Shown here: positions 17,017 through 25,854 of the stretch, one piece after another
Numbering within the stretch: the first letter of the stretch is position 1
Layout of the letters: the number at the start of each line of letters is the position of its first letter
Origin: Bombilactobacillus bombi
GTDB lineage: Bacteria > Bacillota > Bacilli > Lactobacillales > Lactobacillaceae
Assembly: GCF_003522965.1 (NCBI RefSeq)
Contig: NZ_CP031513.1
Span: 682,001 to 746,000, forward strand
Length of the DNA stretch: 64,000 nucleotides
Direction: 5' to 3'
Translations under genes and position numbers: made by a program
Notes under the pieces: model-generated
Seen by the model: the letters and a program-made list of their open reading frames with translations, nothing else
What the model was told of the DNA's origin: nothing
Database searches by the model: none

Positions 17017-18276
17017 TTAAGCAACCTTACCATCATCAGAATATAGGGTTGGTTGTTGCTGCCCTTCTACAGACTTTTTAGTCACCACTACTCTTTTGAT
17101 ATCATCACGACTAGGCACTTCATACATCACATCCATTAAAGTCGCCTCAATAATTGAGCGTAATCCTCGTGCTCCTGTGTTACGTTTAATGGCTAAGTCA
17201 GCCATTGCTTCTAAGGCATTTTTATTAAATTCTAGTTTAACCTTGTTCAAAGCAAATAATTGCTGATATTGTTTCACTAAAGCATTTTTAGGCTGTGTCA
17301 AAATCGCAACTAAATCTTCTTGAGTTAGTTGATTAAGCGTAGTAATGACTGGAATTCTACCAATAAATTCAGGAATAATCCCAAATTGCATCAAATCTTC
17401 GGGTATGACTTGTTGCATAAGAGCATCATGATTATTAAATTCAACCGCGTCAGAATCATCAGTTCCAAAGCCAATTGTCTTCTCACCTAAACGAGTTTTA
17501 ATGATTTCTTCAAGTCCATCAAAAGCTCCTCCAACAATAAACAAAATATTAGTTGTATCTAATTGAATCATTTCTTGTTGAGGGTGCTTGCGACCTCCTT
17601 GTGGTGGAATGTTAGCAATCGTACCTTCCAGAATTTTCAATAATGCTTGTTGAACACCTTCGCCCGAAACATCACGTGTAATAGAAACATTTTCACTTTT
17701 TTTAGAAATTTTATCAATTTCATCAATGTAAATAATTCCGTGTTGCGCTTTCTCAACATCAAAATCGGCATTTTGTAATAATTTTAATAAAATATTTTCA
17801 ACATCTTCACCAACATAACCTGCTTCAGTAAGTGTAGTGGCGTCCGCAATTGCAAAAGGCACTTTTAAAATTTTTGCTAATGTCTGGGCTAAATAAGTTT
17901 TACCTGATCCAGTCGGGCCGATTAGAGCAATGTTACTCTTTTGCATTTCGACTTTCTGATTGTCTTTATCATTAAGTTGATTATTAATTCTTAAATAATG
18001 ATTATAAACTGCCACTGATAAATTCTTTTTGGCTTGTTTTTGGCCAATGACATATTGATCTAAAGTTTTCATAATTTCAGCCGGTGCTGGCAGTTTATTA
18101 ATAGCAAAATTTTCTGCCTGTTTTTTACCTGCGTCAGAAATAATCTGTTGACATAAATCGACACACTCATTACAGATGTATACTCCAGGACCAGCAACTA
18201 TTTGTTTTACTTGATCTTGAGATTTACCACAAAAGGAACATACAATTGCTCCACTATCATTTGTATTATCGAACAT
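17017..18276 (-). CDS. clpX: ATP-dependent Clp protease ATP-binding subunit ClpX
   Basis: 419 residues. The N-terminal zinc-binding domain has Cys13, Cys16, Cys35 and Cys38. The AAA+ module has Walker A GPTGSGKT (120-127), Walker [10 protein letters not shown], sensor and arginine-finger regions and the [10 protein letters not shown] pore segment. It unfolds substrates and feeds them to ClpP. The gene is divergent from the hydroxyacid dehydrogenase gene and heads the clpX-engB operon. Confidence 0.98.
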   Translation of the reverse strand: MFDNTNDSGAIVCSFCGKSQDQVKQIVAGPGVYICNECVDLCQQIISDAGKKQAENFAINKLPAPAEIMKTLDQYVIGQKQAKKNLSVAVYNHYLRINNQLNDKDNQKVEMQKSNIALIGPTGSGKTYLAQTLAKILKVPFAIADATTLTEAGYVGEDVENILLKLLQNADFDVEKAQHGIIYIDEIDKISKKSENVSITRDVSGEGVQQALLKILEGTIANIPPQGGRKHPQQEMIQLDTTNILFIVGGAFDGLEEIIKTRLGEKTIGFGTDDSDAVEFNNHDALMQQVIPEDLMQFGIIPEFIGRIPVITTLNQLTQEDLVAILTQPKNALVKQYQQLFALNKVKLEFNKNALEAMADLAIKRNTGARGLRSIIEATLMDVMYEVPSRDDIKRVVVTKKSVEGQQQPTLYSDDGKVA

Positions 18277-18397
18277 ATTTTTTCCTCCAAAATTGGATCT
18301 TTGCTACCAATTTAGCACTAAAAAGGTTAGCATATAGTTATAGAAAAGTAAAATTTTTTAACTTTTCTTAATAGTATACGAAAGGATGGATATATTA

Positions 18398-19318
18398 ATG
18401 AATAAAGTTGGAATTATTGGATTAGGACACGTCGGTGCAACCACTGCTTTAATCATGGCACAACGTGGCAAAGTAGGTAAAATTGTCCTTGTTGACAAAA
18501 ATTTTGACAAGGCACGTGCTGAACAAGTTGATTTGCAAGATCAAATTTCCTTGTTAGACACGGATACTGAAGTAGTTTTACAAGATTACACTGCTCAAAA
18601 TTGGGAAGAACTAAAAGACTTAGATGTCCTTGTTTTCTGTGCTGGGAAAATCGCTCTACTCAAAGAGCATGGTGGGCAACGTGATTTTGAATTGCAAATG
18701 ACCAGCAAAATTGTTGCTGAAGTAGCTCCAAAAATTAAAGCATCTGGATTTAATGGCGTAATCATTAATATAACTAATCCTTGTGACGTCATCGCACGTC
18801 TACTACAAGAACAAACAGGTTTGCCCAAACAACAAGTATTGGGAACTGGAACTGGTCTGGAAACGGCTCGTATGCATCATGCAGTGGGTGAAGCAACAGG
18901 TCACAATTATCATGATGTCACTGGATATGTCTTTGGTGAACACGGTGATACAATGTTTCCAGTTTGGTCTACAGTTCGGGTTGCCGGAAAACCAATTAGT
19001 GAATGGAAATTAGACTTAAAACAGTTAACACAACAAATTGTCACTGGTGGTTATACTATCTTTTCAGGTAAAGAATATACTAACAATGGTATCGCTACTT
19101 GGGTTAATCTTATCACAGAAGCAGTTTTAAGTAATGCCAAGCGCGCATTGCCAGTAACAGTCTATGATAGCCAGTTAAACTTGTATATTGGCCAACTAGC
19201 TGTTATAGGAGAAAATGGAGTTCAAAAAGTTGTAGATTTGCCATTAACAAGTGAAGAACAAAAACAATATCAAGCTTCAGCACAAGCAATATTGCAAAAT
19301 TATCAAAAAGTTAAATAA
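18398..19318 (+). CDS. L-2-hydroxyacid dehydrogenase (LDH/L-HicDH family)
   Basis: 306 residues. The NAD-binding motif GIIGLGHVGA is at the N-terminus, the arginine loop is GGQRDFELQMTS, and NITNPCDV, the substrate-site Arg in ETARMHHAVGE and the catalytic His in GEHGDTMFPVWSTVRVAGKPI are present. The last block and GGYTIFSGKEYTNNGIAT resemble L-2-hydroxyisocaproate dehydrogenase more than classical LDH, so the substrate may be branched 2-oxoacids. The start is ATG 18398, because the in-frame ATG at 18386 directly abuts AAAGG and cannot use it. It is monocistronic, convergent with tig and divergent from clpX. Confidence 0.88.
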   Translation: MNKVGIIGLGHVGATTALIMAQRGKVGKIVLVDKNFDKARAEQVDLQDQISLLDTDTEVVLQDYTAQNWEELKDLDVLVFCAGKIALLKEHGGQRDFELQMTSKIVAEVAPKIKASGFNGVIINITNPCDVIARLLQEQTGLPKQQVLGTGTGLETARMHHAVGEATGHNYHDVTGYVFGEHGDTMFPVWSTVRVAGKPISEWKLDLKQLTQQIVTGGYTIFSGKEYTNNGIATWVNLITEAVLSNAKRALPVTVYDSQLNLYIGQLAVIGENGVQKVVDLPLTSEEQKQYQASAQAILQNYQKVK

Positions 19319-19320
19319 CA

Positions 19321-19397
19321 AAAAAATAAGCCTGCTTTGCCAAAACTACATGACTTCAATCGTGTGGCTTTAGCCTCAGCAAGGCTTATTTATTTTT
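19321..19397 (+). terminator. Long convergent terminator between the dehydrogenase gene and tig
   Basis: Outer stem AAATAAGCC (19324-19332) pairs with GGCTTATTT (19383-19391), extended by TGCT/AGCA, enclosing about 40 nt that can form further hairpins. U-rich runs lie on both strands. The tig stop codon (19390-19392) is in the right arm. Confidence 0.7.
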
Positions 19398-20679
19398 GAA
19401 CTACACTATCAGTAATCATTTCTACAGCTTTTTTAACAGCAATATCGTGATCTAACATCTCATCAGTTAACGCGCCTCGAACAGCATCTTCTTCCATGCC
19501 ATATTCAGAAGCCAAATCTTTAACTTCTTGATCACGCTCTTCTTTGGTAGCCTTGATATTTTCTTGTTTAACAATTGCTTCGAGCAATAAATTAGTTTTA
19601 ACACGTTGCTCAGAATCTTTAGCAAAACGTTGTTTAACGTCTTCTTCAGTTGTACCGGTCATTTGATAGTACATTTGTGGATTGATACCTTGACGTTGCA
19701 TTGTACCCAAGAATTGATCTACTTGATTTTGAACATCTTGGTCAATCATCGCTTGCGGAATTTTTTCAAAAGTTGCATTTTCAATAGCTTTATTGACTGC
19801 TTCTTCTTCAATCTTATCTTCAGCTTGTTGCTTGCGTTGTTTTTCTAAACGTTCACGGATTTTTGTCTTCAACTCATCTAAAGTATCGACATTTTCATCA
19901 ATATCTTTAGCGAAATCATCATCCAATTTTGGTAATTCTTTAGTTTTGATTTCATGGATAGTTGTTTGGAAATGAGCTTCCTTACCAGCTAAATCTTTGC
20001 TTTGATAATCTTTAGGGAAAGTAACTTTTACATCTACTTCATCCCCACTTTCATGATCAATTAATTGATCTTCAAAGCCTGGAATAAAGGAATTGGAACC
20101 TAATTCTAGTGAGTAATTGTCGGCACTACCGCCATCAAAAGCTTCACCATCAATAGTTCCTTTATAATCAATAACAACGGTGTCACCTTTTTCAGATTTG
20201 CCGGCTTCTTTTAAGACTAATTCTGCTTGTTGCTTTTGTAATCTTTCCAACTCAGCTGTAACGTCATCATCACTTACAGTAGTATCTTGTTTTTCAACTT
20301 CTAGTTTTTGGAATTGGCCTAACGTAACTTCAGGCTCTACTGCTACTGTTGCTTTGATTTTCCATGGTTGATCTTGATCCATGCTTTCAACACTAATTTG
20401 TGGTTGACCCACTGGTTTGATATCTGCTTGTTCAACAGCTGCAGAATATGATTCTGGTAAAACATCATTCAAAGCATCTTGATATAAGGCTGTTTCACCA
20501 TACATTTGGTCAAACACCACGCGTGGCACTTTGCCCTTCCGAAATCCTGGTACATTTATGCTTTTTCTAACACGCCGAAAAGCAGAGTCTAAACCTTTTT
20601 TAATAGTTTCTTGATCAATTTCAAAAGTCAATTCACCATCTTGATCTTTTTTCTTCGTCCATTTAGCTTTCGAAGCCAT
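19390..20679 (-). CDS. tig: Trigger factor
   Basis: 429 residues. The N-terminal ribosome-binding domain has the signature [11 protein letters not shown]. The FKBP-type peptidyl-prolyl isomerase domain lies at about 160-245 ([24 protein letters not shown]). The C-terminal helical chaperone domain is K/E/Q-rich. The protein binds near L23 at the exit tunnel and shelters nascent chains. It is preceded by a good ribosome-binding site and an extended -10 promoter at 20759-20767. Confidence 0.97.
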   Translation of the reverse strand: MASKAKWTKKKDQDGELTFEIDQETIKKGLDSAFRRVRKSINVPGFRKGKVPRVVFDQMYGETALYQDALNDVLPESYSAAVEQADIKPVGQPQISVESMDQDQPWKIKATVAVEPEVTLGQFQKLEVEKQDTTVSDDDVTAELERLQKQQAELVLKEAGKSEKGDTVVIDYKGTIDGEAFDGGSADNYSLELGSNSFIPGFEDQLIDHESGDEVDVKVTFPKDYQSKDLAGKEAHFQTTIHEIKTKELPKLDDDFAKDIDENVDTLDELKTKIRERLEKQRKQQAEDKIEEEAVNKAIENATFEKIPQAMIDQDVQNQVDQFLGTMQRQGINPQMYYQMTGTTEEDVKQRFAKDSEQRVKTNLLLEAIVKQENIKATKEERDQEVKDLASEYGMEEDAVRGALTDEMLDHDIAVKKAVEMITDSVVQK

Positions 20680-20758
20680 ATTATCCCTCCGGTACTCTTT
20701 ATCTACATACTCATTAATATTACCTTAAATAAAATTGCTTGTAAATGTTATAGAGCCT

Positions 20759-20767
20759 ATTATACCA
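20759..20767 (-). promoter_or_regulatory. tig: tig promoter (extended -10)
   Basis: The minus strand reads TGGTATAAT, a perfect extended -10, about 80 nt before the tig ATG and just downstream of the tuf terminator. No clear -35 is present, which is tolerable with a TGn extension. Confidence 0.6.
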
Positions 20768-20788
20768 TTTTTTCTCTCATATTTTCCC

Positions 20789-20815
20789 AAAAAAAAAGCC
20801 TGACCAAAGTCAGGC
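20789..20815 (-). terminator. Terminator of tuf
   Basis: GCCTGAC (20798-20804) pairs with GTCAGGC (20809-20815) around a 4-nt loop, followed on the minus strand by U9. Confidence 0.93.
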
Positions 20816-20833
20816 ATCATGAAATCACTAAAA

Positions 20834-22024
20834 TTAATCCAAAATTTCAGTAACAACACCGGCACCAACAGTACGTCCGCCTTCACGAACAGTAAACTTG
20901 GTTCCTTTTTCAATCGCAACTGGTGAGATTAAGTCTACTTCAAATGTAACATTATCACCAGGCATAACCATTTCAACACCATCTGGCAATTCAATAACAC
21001 CAGTAACATCTGTTGTATGGAAGTAGAATTGTGGGCGATAGTTAGAGAAGAATGGAGTATGACGTCCACCTTCTTCTTTATTCAAGATATAAACTTCACC
21101 TTTGAACTTGTTGTGAGTTTGAATAGAACCTGGCTTAGCCAAAACTTGTCCACGTTCGATTTGATCACGGTTAACACCACGAAGAAGTACACCAACGTTA
21201 TCGCCGGCTTCACCTAAATCAAGTGTCTTGTGGAACATTTCCAAACCAGTAACTGTTGAATGTTCAACATCATCTTTCAAACCAACAATATCAACTTCGT
21301 CGCCGACTTTAACTTGTCCACGGTCAATACGTCCGGAAGCAACAGTACCACGACCAGTAATTGTGAAGACATCTTCAACAGGCATCAAGAAAGGCTTGTC
21401 AGTATCACGTACTGGTGTTGGAATATATTCATCAACAGTATCCATTAATTTTTCGATAACTTTGGTTTGTTCTGGATCGCCTTCCAAAGCCTTCAAAGCG
21501 GAACCGCGGATAACTGGAATATCATCCCCAGGATAACCGTATTCTGTTAATAAGTCACGAACTTCCATTTCAACTAAGTCAATTAATTCATCATCATCAA
21601 CTAAGTCTGTCTTGTTCAAGAAGACTACGATGTAATCAACACCAACTTGCTTAGCTAACAAAATATGTTCACGAGTTTGTGGCATTGGACCATCAGTAGC
21701 AGCAACAACCAAAATAGCACCATCCATTTGGGCAGCACCAGTGATCATGTTCTTAATGTAGTCAGCATGTCCTGGAGCATCCATATGAGCATAATGACGC
21801 TTTTCAGTTTCGTATTCAACGTGAGCTGTGTTGATAGTAATCCCACGTTCCTTTTCTTCTGGTGCCTTATCAATATCAGCATAGTCTTCAGCTTTAGCTA
21901 AACCTTTGTCTGCTAAAACCTTAGTAATTGCTGCTGTCAATGTGGTTTTACCATGATCAACGTGACCAATAGTACCAATATTTACATGGGGCTTAGTTCT
22001 TTCATAATGTTCTTTTTCTGCCAT
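20834..22024 (-). CDS. tuf: Translation elongation factor Tu
   Basis: 396 residues. GTPase motifs GHVDHGKT (19-26), the switch region [23 protein letters not shown] and NKTD are intact, followed by domains II and III. It delivers aminoacyl-tRNA to the ribosome. The start is ATG 22022-22024 ([15 protein letters not shown]), with AGGAGG upstream; an in-frame upstream codon at 22048 would read through that site. It is a single-gene transcript with its own promoter and terminator, not part of a str operon. Codon use is strongly biased, as expected for high expression. Confidence 0.99.
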   Translation of the reverse strand: MAEKEHYERTKPHVNIGTIGHVDHGKTTLTAAITKVLADKGLAKAEDYADIDKAPEEKERGITINTAHVEYETEKRHYAHMDAPGHADYIKNMITGAAQMDGAILVVAATDGPMPQTREHILLAKQVGVDYIVVFLNKTDLVDDDELIDLVEMEVRDLLTEYGYPGDDIPVIRGSALKALEGDPEQTKVIEKLMDTVDEYIPTPVRDTDKPFLMPVEDVFTITGRGTVASGRIDRGQVKVGDEVDIVGLKDDVEHSTVTGLEMFHKTLDLGEAGDNVGVLLRGVNRDQIERGQVLAKPGSIQTHNKFKGEVYILNKEEGGRHTPFFSNYRPQFYFHTTDVTGVIELPDGVEMVMPGDNVTFEVDLISPVAIEKGTKFTVREGGRTVGAGVVTEILD

Positions 22025-22077
22025 TAAAAGAAACCTCCTAGTTGTCATTGTGAATGAGACGCAAATGCAAAAAAATA

Positions 22078-22105
22078 TAAAGAGCTTTGCAAAAACGACT
22101 CTTTA
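22078..22105 (-). promoter_or_regulatory. Hairpin with U-run in the tuf leader
   Basis: TAAAGAG and CTCTTTA arms (22078-22084, 22099-22105) with a 14-nt loop are followed on the minus strand by TATTTTTTT, right after the predicted transcription start. It looks like a weak leader terminator or a 5'-end stability element. Function is inference. Confidence 0.4.
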
Positions 22106-22112
22106 TGCAGAA

Positions 22113-22141
22113 ATTATACTACTTTTGGGGACAAAAAACAA
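22113..22141 (-). promoter_or_regulatory. tuf: tuf promoter
   Basis: On the minus strand TTGTTT and a perfect TATAAT are separated by 17 bp. The leader would be about 80 nt long. Confidence 0.75.
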
Positions 22142-22226
22142 AGTTATACTCACCAAAAATATCTACCTTGGTAGTATATAAATCCTTTTGGAAAATGTAA
22201 ATAGATTTTCCAGAATTGATTTAAAT

Positions 22227-23153
22227 TTAATTGAATAAACTTAATAATTCTCCAAGCTTACTCAACCACATATCTACTTTACCAGCTTTTGCGTCTTTTT
22301 CAAGAGTTTGAACTGTTTTTTCAAAGCCAAAATGTTGTAAAGTTAAATCTACCCATAATTGTGGCTCTAAAATGATGTCATCAGTATAAGGATACAGCAT
22401 TGCTGCATATAAATTTAACTCGCCGCTAATTGCTTGTTTGTTATCTTCAGAAAGATGCTGATAATTTGTTAAAAGAGCTTGCATATTTTTTACTGCATTT
22501 AAATCTGCAATTAATGGGTAACGCTGTGGTTCAAAATGGCTTATCTTACCATAAAAATTAATTTCCATCTTAGTAGAAATTTTTAATTTCACTAAATCTT
22601 CTGTCACCCCTGCTTTAATCAAAGGATGCAAATACGGATTAGTGAGTAGTAATTTGCTCATACGCAAAAATTCTTGCAAAGACAGCTGATGCAATTGAGC
22701 AATCAAATCAACTTGTTCGTCTAAAGATAATGTCAAAACGCTTAAAACTTGGTTTTGTAACTCGTGTTGGTACTTTACATTAGTTCGAGCAAAGGCTAAT
22801 TGTCTTGTATTAATTAATTGACGAAATTTAACTTTTTGAGGTGGGTTGTGCCAATTAATCTGTAATAAAACTTGATAAGCAGCTATAAAATCATGTTTAG
22901 CTATTAAACCTTCCAATAAGAGCTTCGTATCGGCAGGTTTATTTAAATATTGTGGCCATGAGTTTTTTAAGACAGTTAAAATTTTTTGATTATGATGTGC
23001 CAAATGTAGTGCTTGGACCCACTGTCGCTCCATTTCAAAAGTTGGTTCTTGTAAATATATTTGTTCATAAAGATCTGCAGCTGCTAGGTATTGCTTTTTT
23101 GCAAGTAGCTGTTGTGCTTGCTTTAGTAATTTTTGAATGTGTGTGTTTGCCAT
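22227..23153 (-). CDS. Helical-repeat (TPR-like) protein of unknown function
   Basis: 308 residues, almost entirely helical. The N-terminus (HIQKLLKQAQQLLAKKQYLAAADLYEQIYLQEP) reads as one clear TPR-like helix pair, and the remainder (QLHQLSLQEFLRMSKLLL, ITAI-like helices) is more divergent. There are no signal peptide, membrane span or catalytic motif. It follows the RNase J2-type gene by about 75 nt on the same strand, but a terminator lies between, so it may have its own promoter. A cytosolic scaffold or partner protein is possible, but no function can be assigned. Confidence 0.7.
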   Translation of the reverse strand: MANTHIQKLLKQAQQLLAKKQYLAAADLYEQIYLQEPTFEMERQWVQALHLAHHNQKILTVLKNSWPQYLNKPADTKLLLEGLIAKHDFIAAYQVLLQINWHNPPQKVKFRQLINTRQLAFARTNVKYQHELQNQVLSVLTLSLDEQVDLIAQLHQLSLQEFLRMSKLLLTNPYLHPLIKAGVTEDLVKLKISTKMEINFYGKISHFEPQRYPLIADLNAVKNMQALLTNYQHLSEDNKQAISGELNLYAAMLYPYTDDIILEPQLWVDLTLQHFGFEKTVQTLEKDAKAGKVDMWLSKLGELLSLFN

Positions 23154-23170
23154 ATTTTACCTAAAATAAT

Positions 23171-23218
23171 AAAAAGGCTGGTAGAAAAACACTTAATTAG
23201 TTTTCTTCCAGACTTTTA
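23171..23218 (-). terminator. Terminator of the RNase J2-type gene
   Basis: AAAAAGGCTGG and AGAAAAC arms (23171-23189) pair with GTTTTCT-TCCAG-CTTTT (23199-23217), followed on the minus strand by a T-rich run. Confidence 0.8.
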
Positions 23219-23228
23219 AATTTTAATA

Positions 23229-24917
23229 TTATTTGTGACTATTACGATGCCGATTTTGGTTAACTTCCATAACTACTGGTAAAATCATTGGATGTCTTTT
23301 AGTTTTATTCCAAAGAAAATGATTGAGATCCTCACGAATATCTTGCTTCAGATGCGTCCAATCAAATTCTTTATTATCGAGATTATTCTGCACAGCTTTT
23401 ACTACTACTTCTGAACTTTCTGTGAGTAACTGTCGATTTTCACGTAAATAAACAAATCCACGAGCTGTAACTTTAGGTGGAGCAACGATTTTTTTCTTTT
23501 TGCGATCAATAGTAACTACTGCTACAAATACACCATCGTCAGACAATAATTTTCGATCACGCAGCACAATCGTCCCAATATCACCGATACCAATACCATC
23601 AATCATGGTATCACCTGCCGTAACTGCTGGTGCTAAATGAAATTTATTTTGTTCATAACTTAAAACATCACCGTTTTGTAATAGAAAAATATTATTTTTA
23701 TCTAATCCGGTTTCTGCTGCAATTTTAGAATGGGCGTTTAATAAGCGATATTCACCTTGCACAGGAATAACATTTTGCGGATGTAATAAATTAATCATTA
23801 ATTGTAAGTCACTCTTAGATGCATGCCCTGAAGTATATAATCCAGAATCTGATAAGGATTTAATCTCAGCACCTGCACGGAAAATTAAATCACGTGTCTT
23901 GGCCACATTAGTTTCCATTGCATGAGATGGGGTTGTGGCAATAAAAACAAAATCGCCTGGCTCAATATGATAAAAGTGATGGCGACTAGTTGCCATTTTT
24001 TGTAAAATTTTAATCGGCTCGCCCATTCTACCAGTTTCAATTATTAAGATTTTATCTTTTGGCATTTTTTCAGCTTCACGCGCGCTCACTAATAAATCGT
24101 CATCCACATTCAGATAACCCAGTTTAATTACTGTGCGAACAATTTTAGAAGCATCTTGTCCTGTTAAAACCACTTTTCGATTTAATTTTTGGGCAGCATC
24201 AAAAATTTGCTGCATACGTAAAATATTAGATGCAACTGAAGCGACAACAATTCTTCCCTGCTGATATTCAAATGTTTCCCAAATATAAGTATAAATATCA
24301 CGTTCATCTGCAGCAGGGTAAGGAGACTCCGCATTAGCTGAATCACTGAGGAGCGCTACAACTTTATTTTTACCGATATCTGCCAACCGTTGATAATCTG
24401 TTTTATACATAGCTATGGCTGATTGATCAAACTTGAAATCACCTGTATAAACAACCTGGCCTACCGGTGTCTTAATAACAATCCCTAATGAATCAGGAAT
24501 TGAATGTGTTGTTTTAAAGAACGAGACACTAATATTCTCAAAATCAATTGCAGTTTGGGCATCAATAATTTGAAAATTACGAAAATGGCGGCTATGTTTA
24601 TCATTACCGACATTAATTTTGGTAAGCTCAATGGTTAATTTAGAACCAAAAACAGGAATATCATGGTCTCCTACTAAATAAGGTACAGCCCCAATGGCAT
24701 CAGCATGTCCATGTGTTAAAAATATTCCCACTATTTTATCAATATTTTCTTCTATATATGTTAAATCAGGAATTACTACATCAATTCCAAATAATTCATT
24801 TTCAGGATATTGCAATCCGCAATCTAAAATTACAATTTCTTCACCATACTCAACAGCATACATATTTTTGCCGTTTTCGCGTAACCCACCCAAGGGCACA
24901 ATATTTAAATTTGCCAA
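23229..24917 (-). CDS. rnjB: Ribonuclease J2-type protein (metallo-beta-lactamase/beta-CASP)
   Basis: 562 residues with the full RNase J layout: lactamase core, beta-CASP domain and C-terminal domain. Compared with its paralogue at 42181, the metal site is altered. The canonical H-x-H-x-D-H reads H69-G-H71-A-D73-Ala74, and the late PIHGEY motif reads PVQGEY. These changes mark the J2 type, usually weakly active and working in a complex with J1. The start is TTG 24915-24917, with AAAGGTGA 5 nt upstream, giving MANLNIVPLGG, which matches the usual RNase J start. Further upstream in-frame codons lack a site. Confidence 0.9.
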   Translation of the reverse strand: MANLNIVPLGGLRENGKNMYAVEYGEEIVILDCGLQYPENELFGIDVVIPDLTYIEENIDKIVGIFLTHGHADAIGAVPYLVGDHDIPVFGSKLTIELTKINVGNDKHSRHFRNFQIIDAQTAIDFENISVSFFKTTHSIPDSLGIVIKTPVGQVVYTGDFKFDQSAIAMYKTDYQRLADIGKNKVVALLSDSANAESPYPAADERDIYTYIWETFEYQQGRIVVASVASNILRMQQIFDAAQKLNRKVVLTGQDASKIVRTVIKLGYLNVDDDLLVSAREAEKMPKDKILIIETGRMGEPIKILQKMATSRHHFYHIEPGDFVFIATTPSHAMETNVAKTRDLIFRAGAEIKSLSDSGLYTSGHASKSDLQLMINLLHPQNVIPVQGEYRLLNAHSKIAAETGLDKNNIFLLQNGDVLSYEQNKFHLAPAVTAGDTMIDGIGIGDIGTIVLRDRKLLSDDGVFVAVVTIDRKKKKIVAPPKVTARGFVYLRENRQLLTESSEVVVKAVQNNLDNKEFDWTHLKQDIREDLNHFLWNKTKRHPMILPVVMEVNQNRHRNSHK

Positions 24918-25011
24918 CAAATTCACCTTTCTCAAATTAAAATTCATCATTAATAATAACAATTCAGAAAAACTTTACTGTCATCAATGACAACTAGAAG
25001 ATATTTGTTTT

Positions 25012-25020
25012 ATTGTAGCA
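25012..25020 (-). promoter_or_regulatory. Candidate promoter of the RNase J2-type gene
   Basis: The minus strand reads TGCTACAAT, an extended -10, about 95 nt before the chosen start. No good -35 is visible. Confidence 0.35.
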
Positions 25021-25056
25021 CATTTAAAATAAATTTCCTATGAGCAAGATAAAAGC

Positions 25057-25086
25057 AAATAAAAAATCCCTCAAAATGAGGGATTT
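25057..25086 (-). terminator. Terminator of rpsO
   Basis: AAATCCCTC (25064-25072) pairs with GAGGGATTT (25078-25086) around a 5-nt loop, with a U-rich run on the minus strand. Confidence 0.9.
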
Positions 25087-25090
25087 AAAA

Positions 25091-25360
25091 TTAACGACGC
25101 AAACCTAAACTCTTAATCAATTCACGATAACGATTAATATCACTATTACGAAGATACGCTAACAAATTACGACGATGACCAATTTTCTTTAAAAGTCCAA
25201 CATAAGAATGATGGTCCTTTTTATTAGTCTTTAAATGATCGTTCAAATTATTAATTTCGTTAGTTAAAATTGCAATTTGAACCTCAGGAGAACCAGTATC
25301 TCCTGGTTTACGTCCATACTTACTAATTAATTCTTGTTTTTGTTCCTTAGTAATTGCCAT
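25091..25360 (-). CDS. rpsO: 30S ribosomal protein uS15
   Basis: 89 residues, [16 protein letters not shown] with the conserved [24 protein letters not shown] and [23 protein letters not shown] segments that contact 16S helices 20-22. The start is ATG 25358-25360, with AAGGTGG upstream. An in-frame ATG three codons earlier lacks a site. It is monocistronic, with a 70-80-nt structured leader, and divergent from rpsT. Confidence 0.98.
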   Translation of the reverse strand: MAITKEQKQELISKYGRKPGDTGSPEVQIAILTNEINNLNDHLKTNKKDHHSYVGLLKKIGHRRNLLAYLRNSDINRYRELIKSLGLRR

Positions 25361-25377
25361 TATTTCCACCTTTTCTC

Positions 25378-25440
25378 TATTTATTCAGCAAGACAAGGCA
25401 GGCGCTGGTGATGCAACCAACTTTGCCAAGCTACGAACAA
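25378..25440 (-). promoter_or_regulatory. Structured rpsO leader, possible S15 autoregulatory element
   Basis: The leader RNA can fold GTTGGT with ACCAGC around a 6-nt loop, enclosed by GGCA/TGCC, just upstream of the ribosome-binding site. S15 represses its own mRNA through leader structures in several bacterial groups. That this one is such an element is inference. Confidence 0.45.
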
Positions 25441-25445
25441 CCTCT

Positions 25446-25474
25446 AATATACCGAATTTTAATCAATAAATCAA
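25446..25474 (-). promoter_or_regulatory. rpsO: rpsO promoter
   Basis: On the minus strand TTGATT and TATATT are separated by 17 bp. The -35 is 11 bp from the -35 of the divergent rpsT promoter. Confidence 0.75.
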
Positions 25475-25485
25475 GCATGAGTATG

Positions 25486-25514
25486 TTGCAAATCATGTAA
25501 TCTTCGAGTATAAT
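25486..25514 (+). promoter_or_regulatory. rpsT: rpsT promoter
   Basis: TTGCAA and a perfect TATAAT with 17-bp spacing, about 35 nt before the rpsT start. Confidence 0.85.
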
Positions 25515-25549
25515 TTTGAAGTATTGAGTAAAGGTACGGAGGTGATAAG

Positions 25550-25804
25550 ATGCCACAAATTAAATCTGCTATGAAGCGCGTACGTCAATCTGAAAAAATT
25601 AACGAACGTAAATCTGCACAAAGAAGTGCAATGCGATCCGCAATTAAAAAGTTTGAAAAAGCAGCTGCAAACAATGACCCACAAACTCAAGATTTATACA
25701 AACAAGCTACTCGCGCAATTGATATGGGTAAGACCAAGGGTTTAATCAAGCAAAATAAGGCTGCTCGTGATAAATCACGTTTAGCTTCTAAAATTAGCAA
25801 ATAA
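25550..25804 (+). CDS. rpsT: 30S ribosomal protein bS20
   Basis: 84 residues, MPQIKSAMKRVRQSEKINER, a lysine/arginine-rich three-helix bundle that binds the 5' domain of 16S rRNA and helix 44. GGAGGTGAT precedes the ATG. The family is recognisable from KSAMRSAIKKFEKA and GLIKQNKAARDKSRL. It is monocistronic, with a strong promoter and a palindromic terminator shared with the convergent holA. Confidence 0.98.
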   Translation: MPQIKSAMKRVRQSEKINERKSAQRSAMRSAIKKFEKAAANNDPQTQDLYKQATRAIDMGKTKGLIKQNKAARDKSRLASKISK

Positions 25805-25812
25805 TTAAATTA

Positions 25813-25847
25813 TTAAAGGCGTTGAAACAATTGTTTCAACGCCTTTT
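25813..25847 (+). terminator. Convergent terminator rpsT/holA
   Basis: A perfect 32-bp palindrome (25815-25846) flanked by A- and T-rich sequence, able to act on both strands. Confidence 0.92.
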
Positions 25848-25854
25848 GTCATTC

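Noticed and set aside
18311-18330. TTAGCACT near clpX resembling a CIRCE half-site
   Set aside because: The inverted partner at 9-nt spacing is absent and the next element (TTAGCA) is in direct orientation, so this is not a HrcA operator.
20994-21901. Several open frames on the plus strand opposite tuf and tig
   Set aside because: They run antisense to strongly biased, certain genes, lack ribosome-binding sites, and encode low-complexity Ser/Thr/Ile-rich sequence typical of the complement of codon-biased genes.
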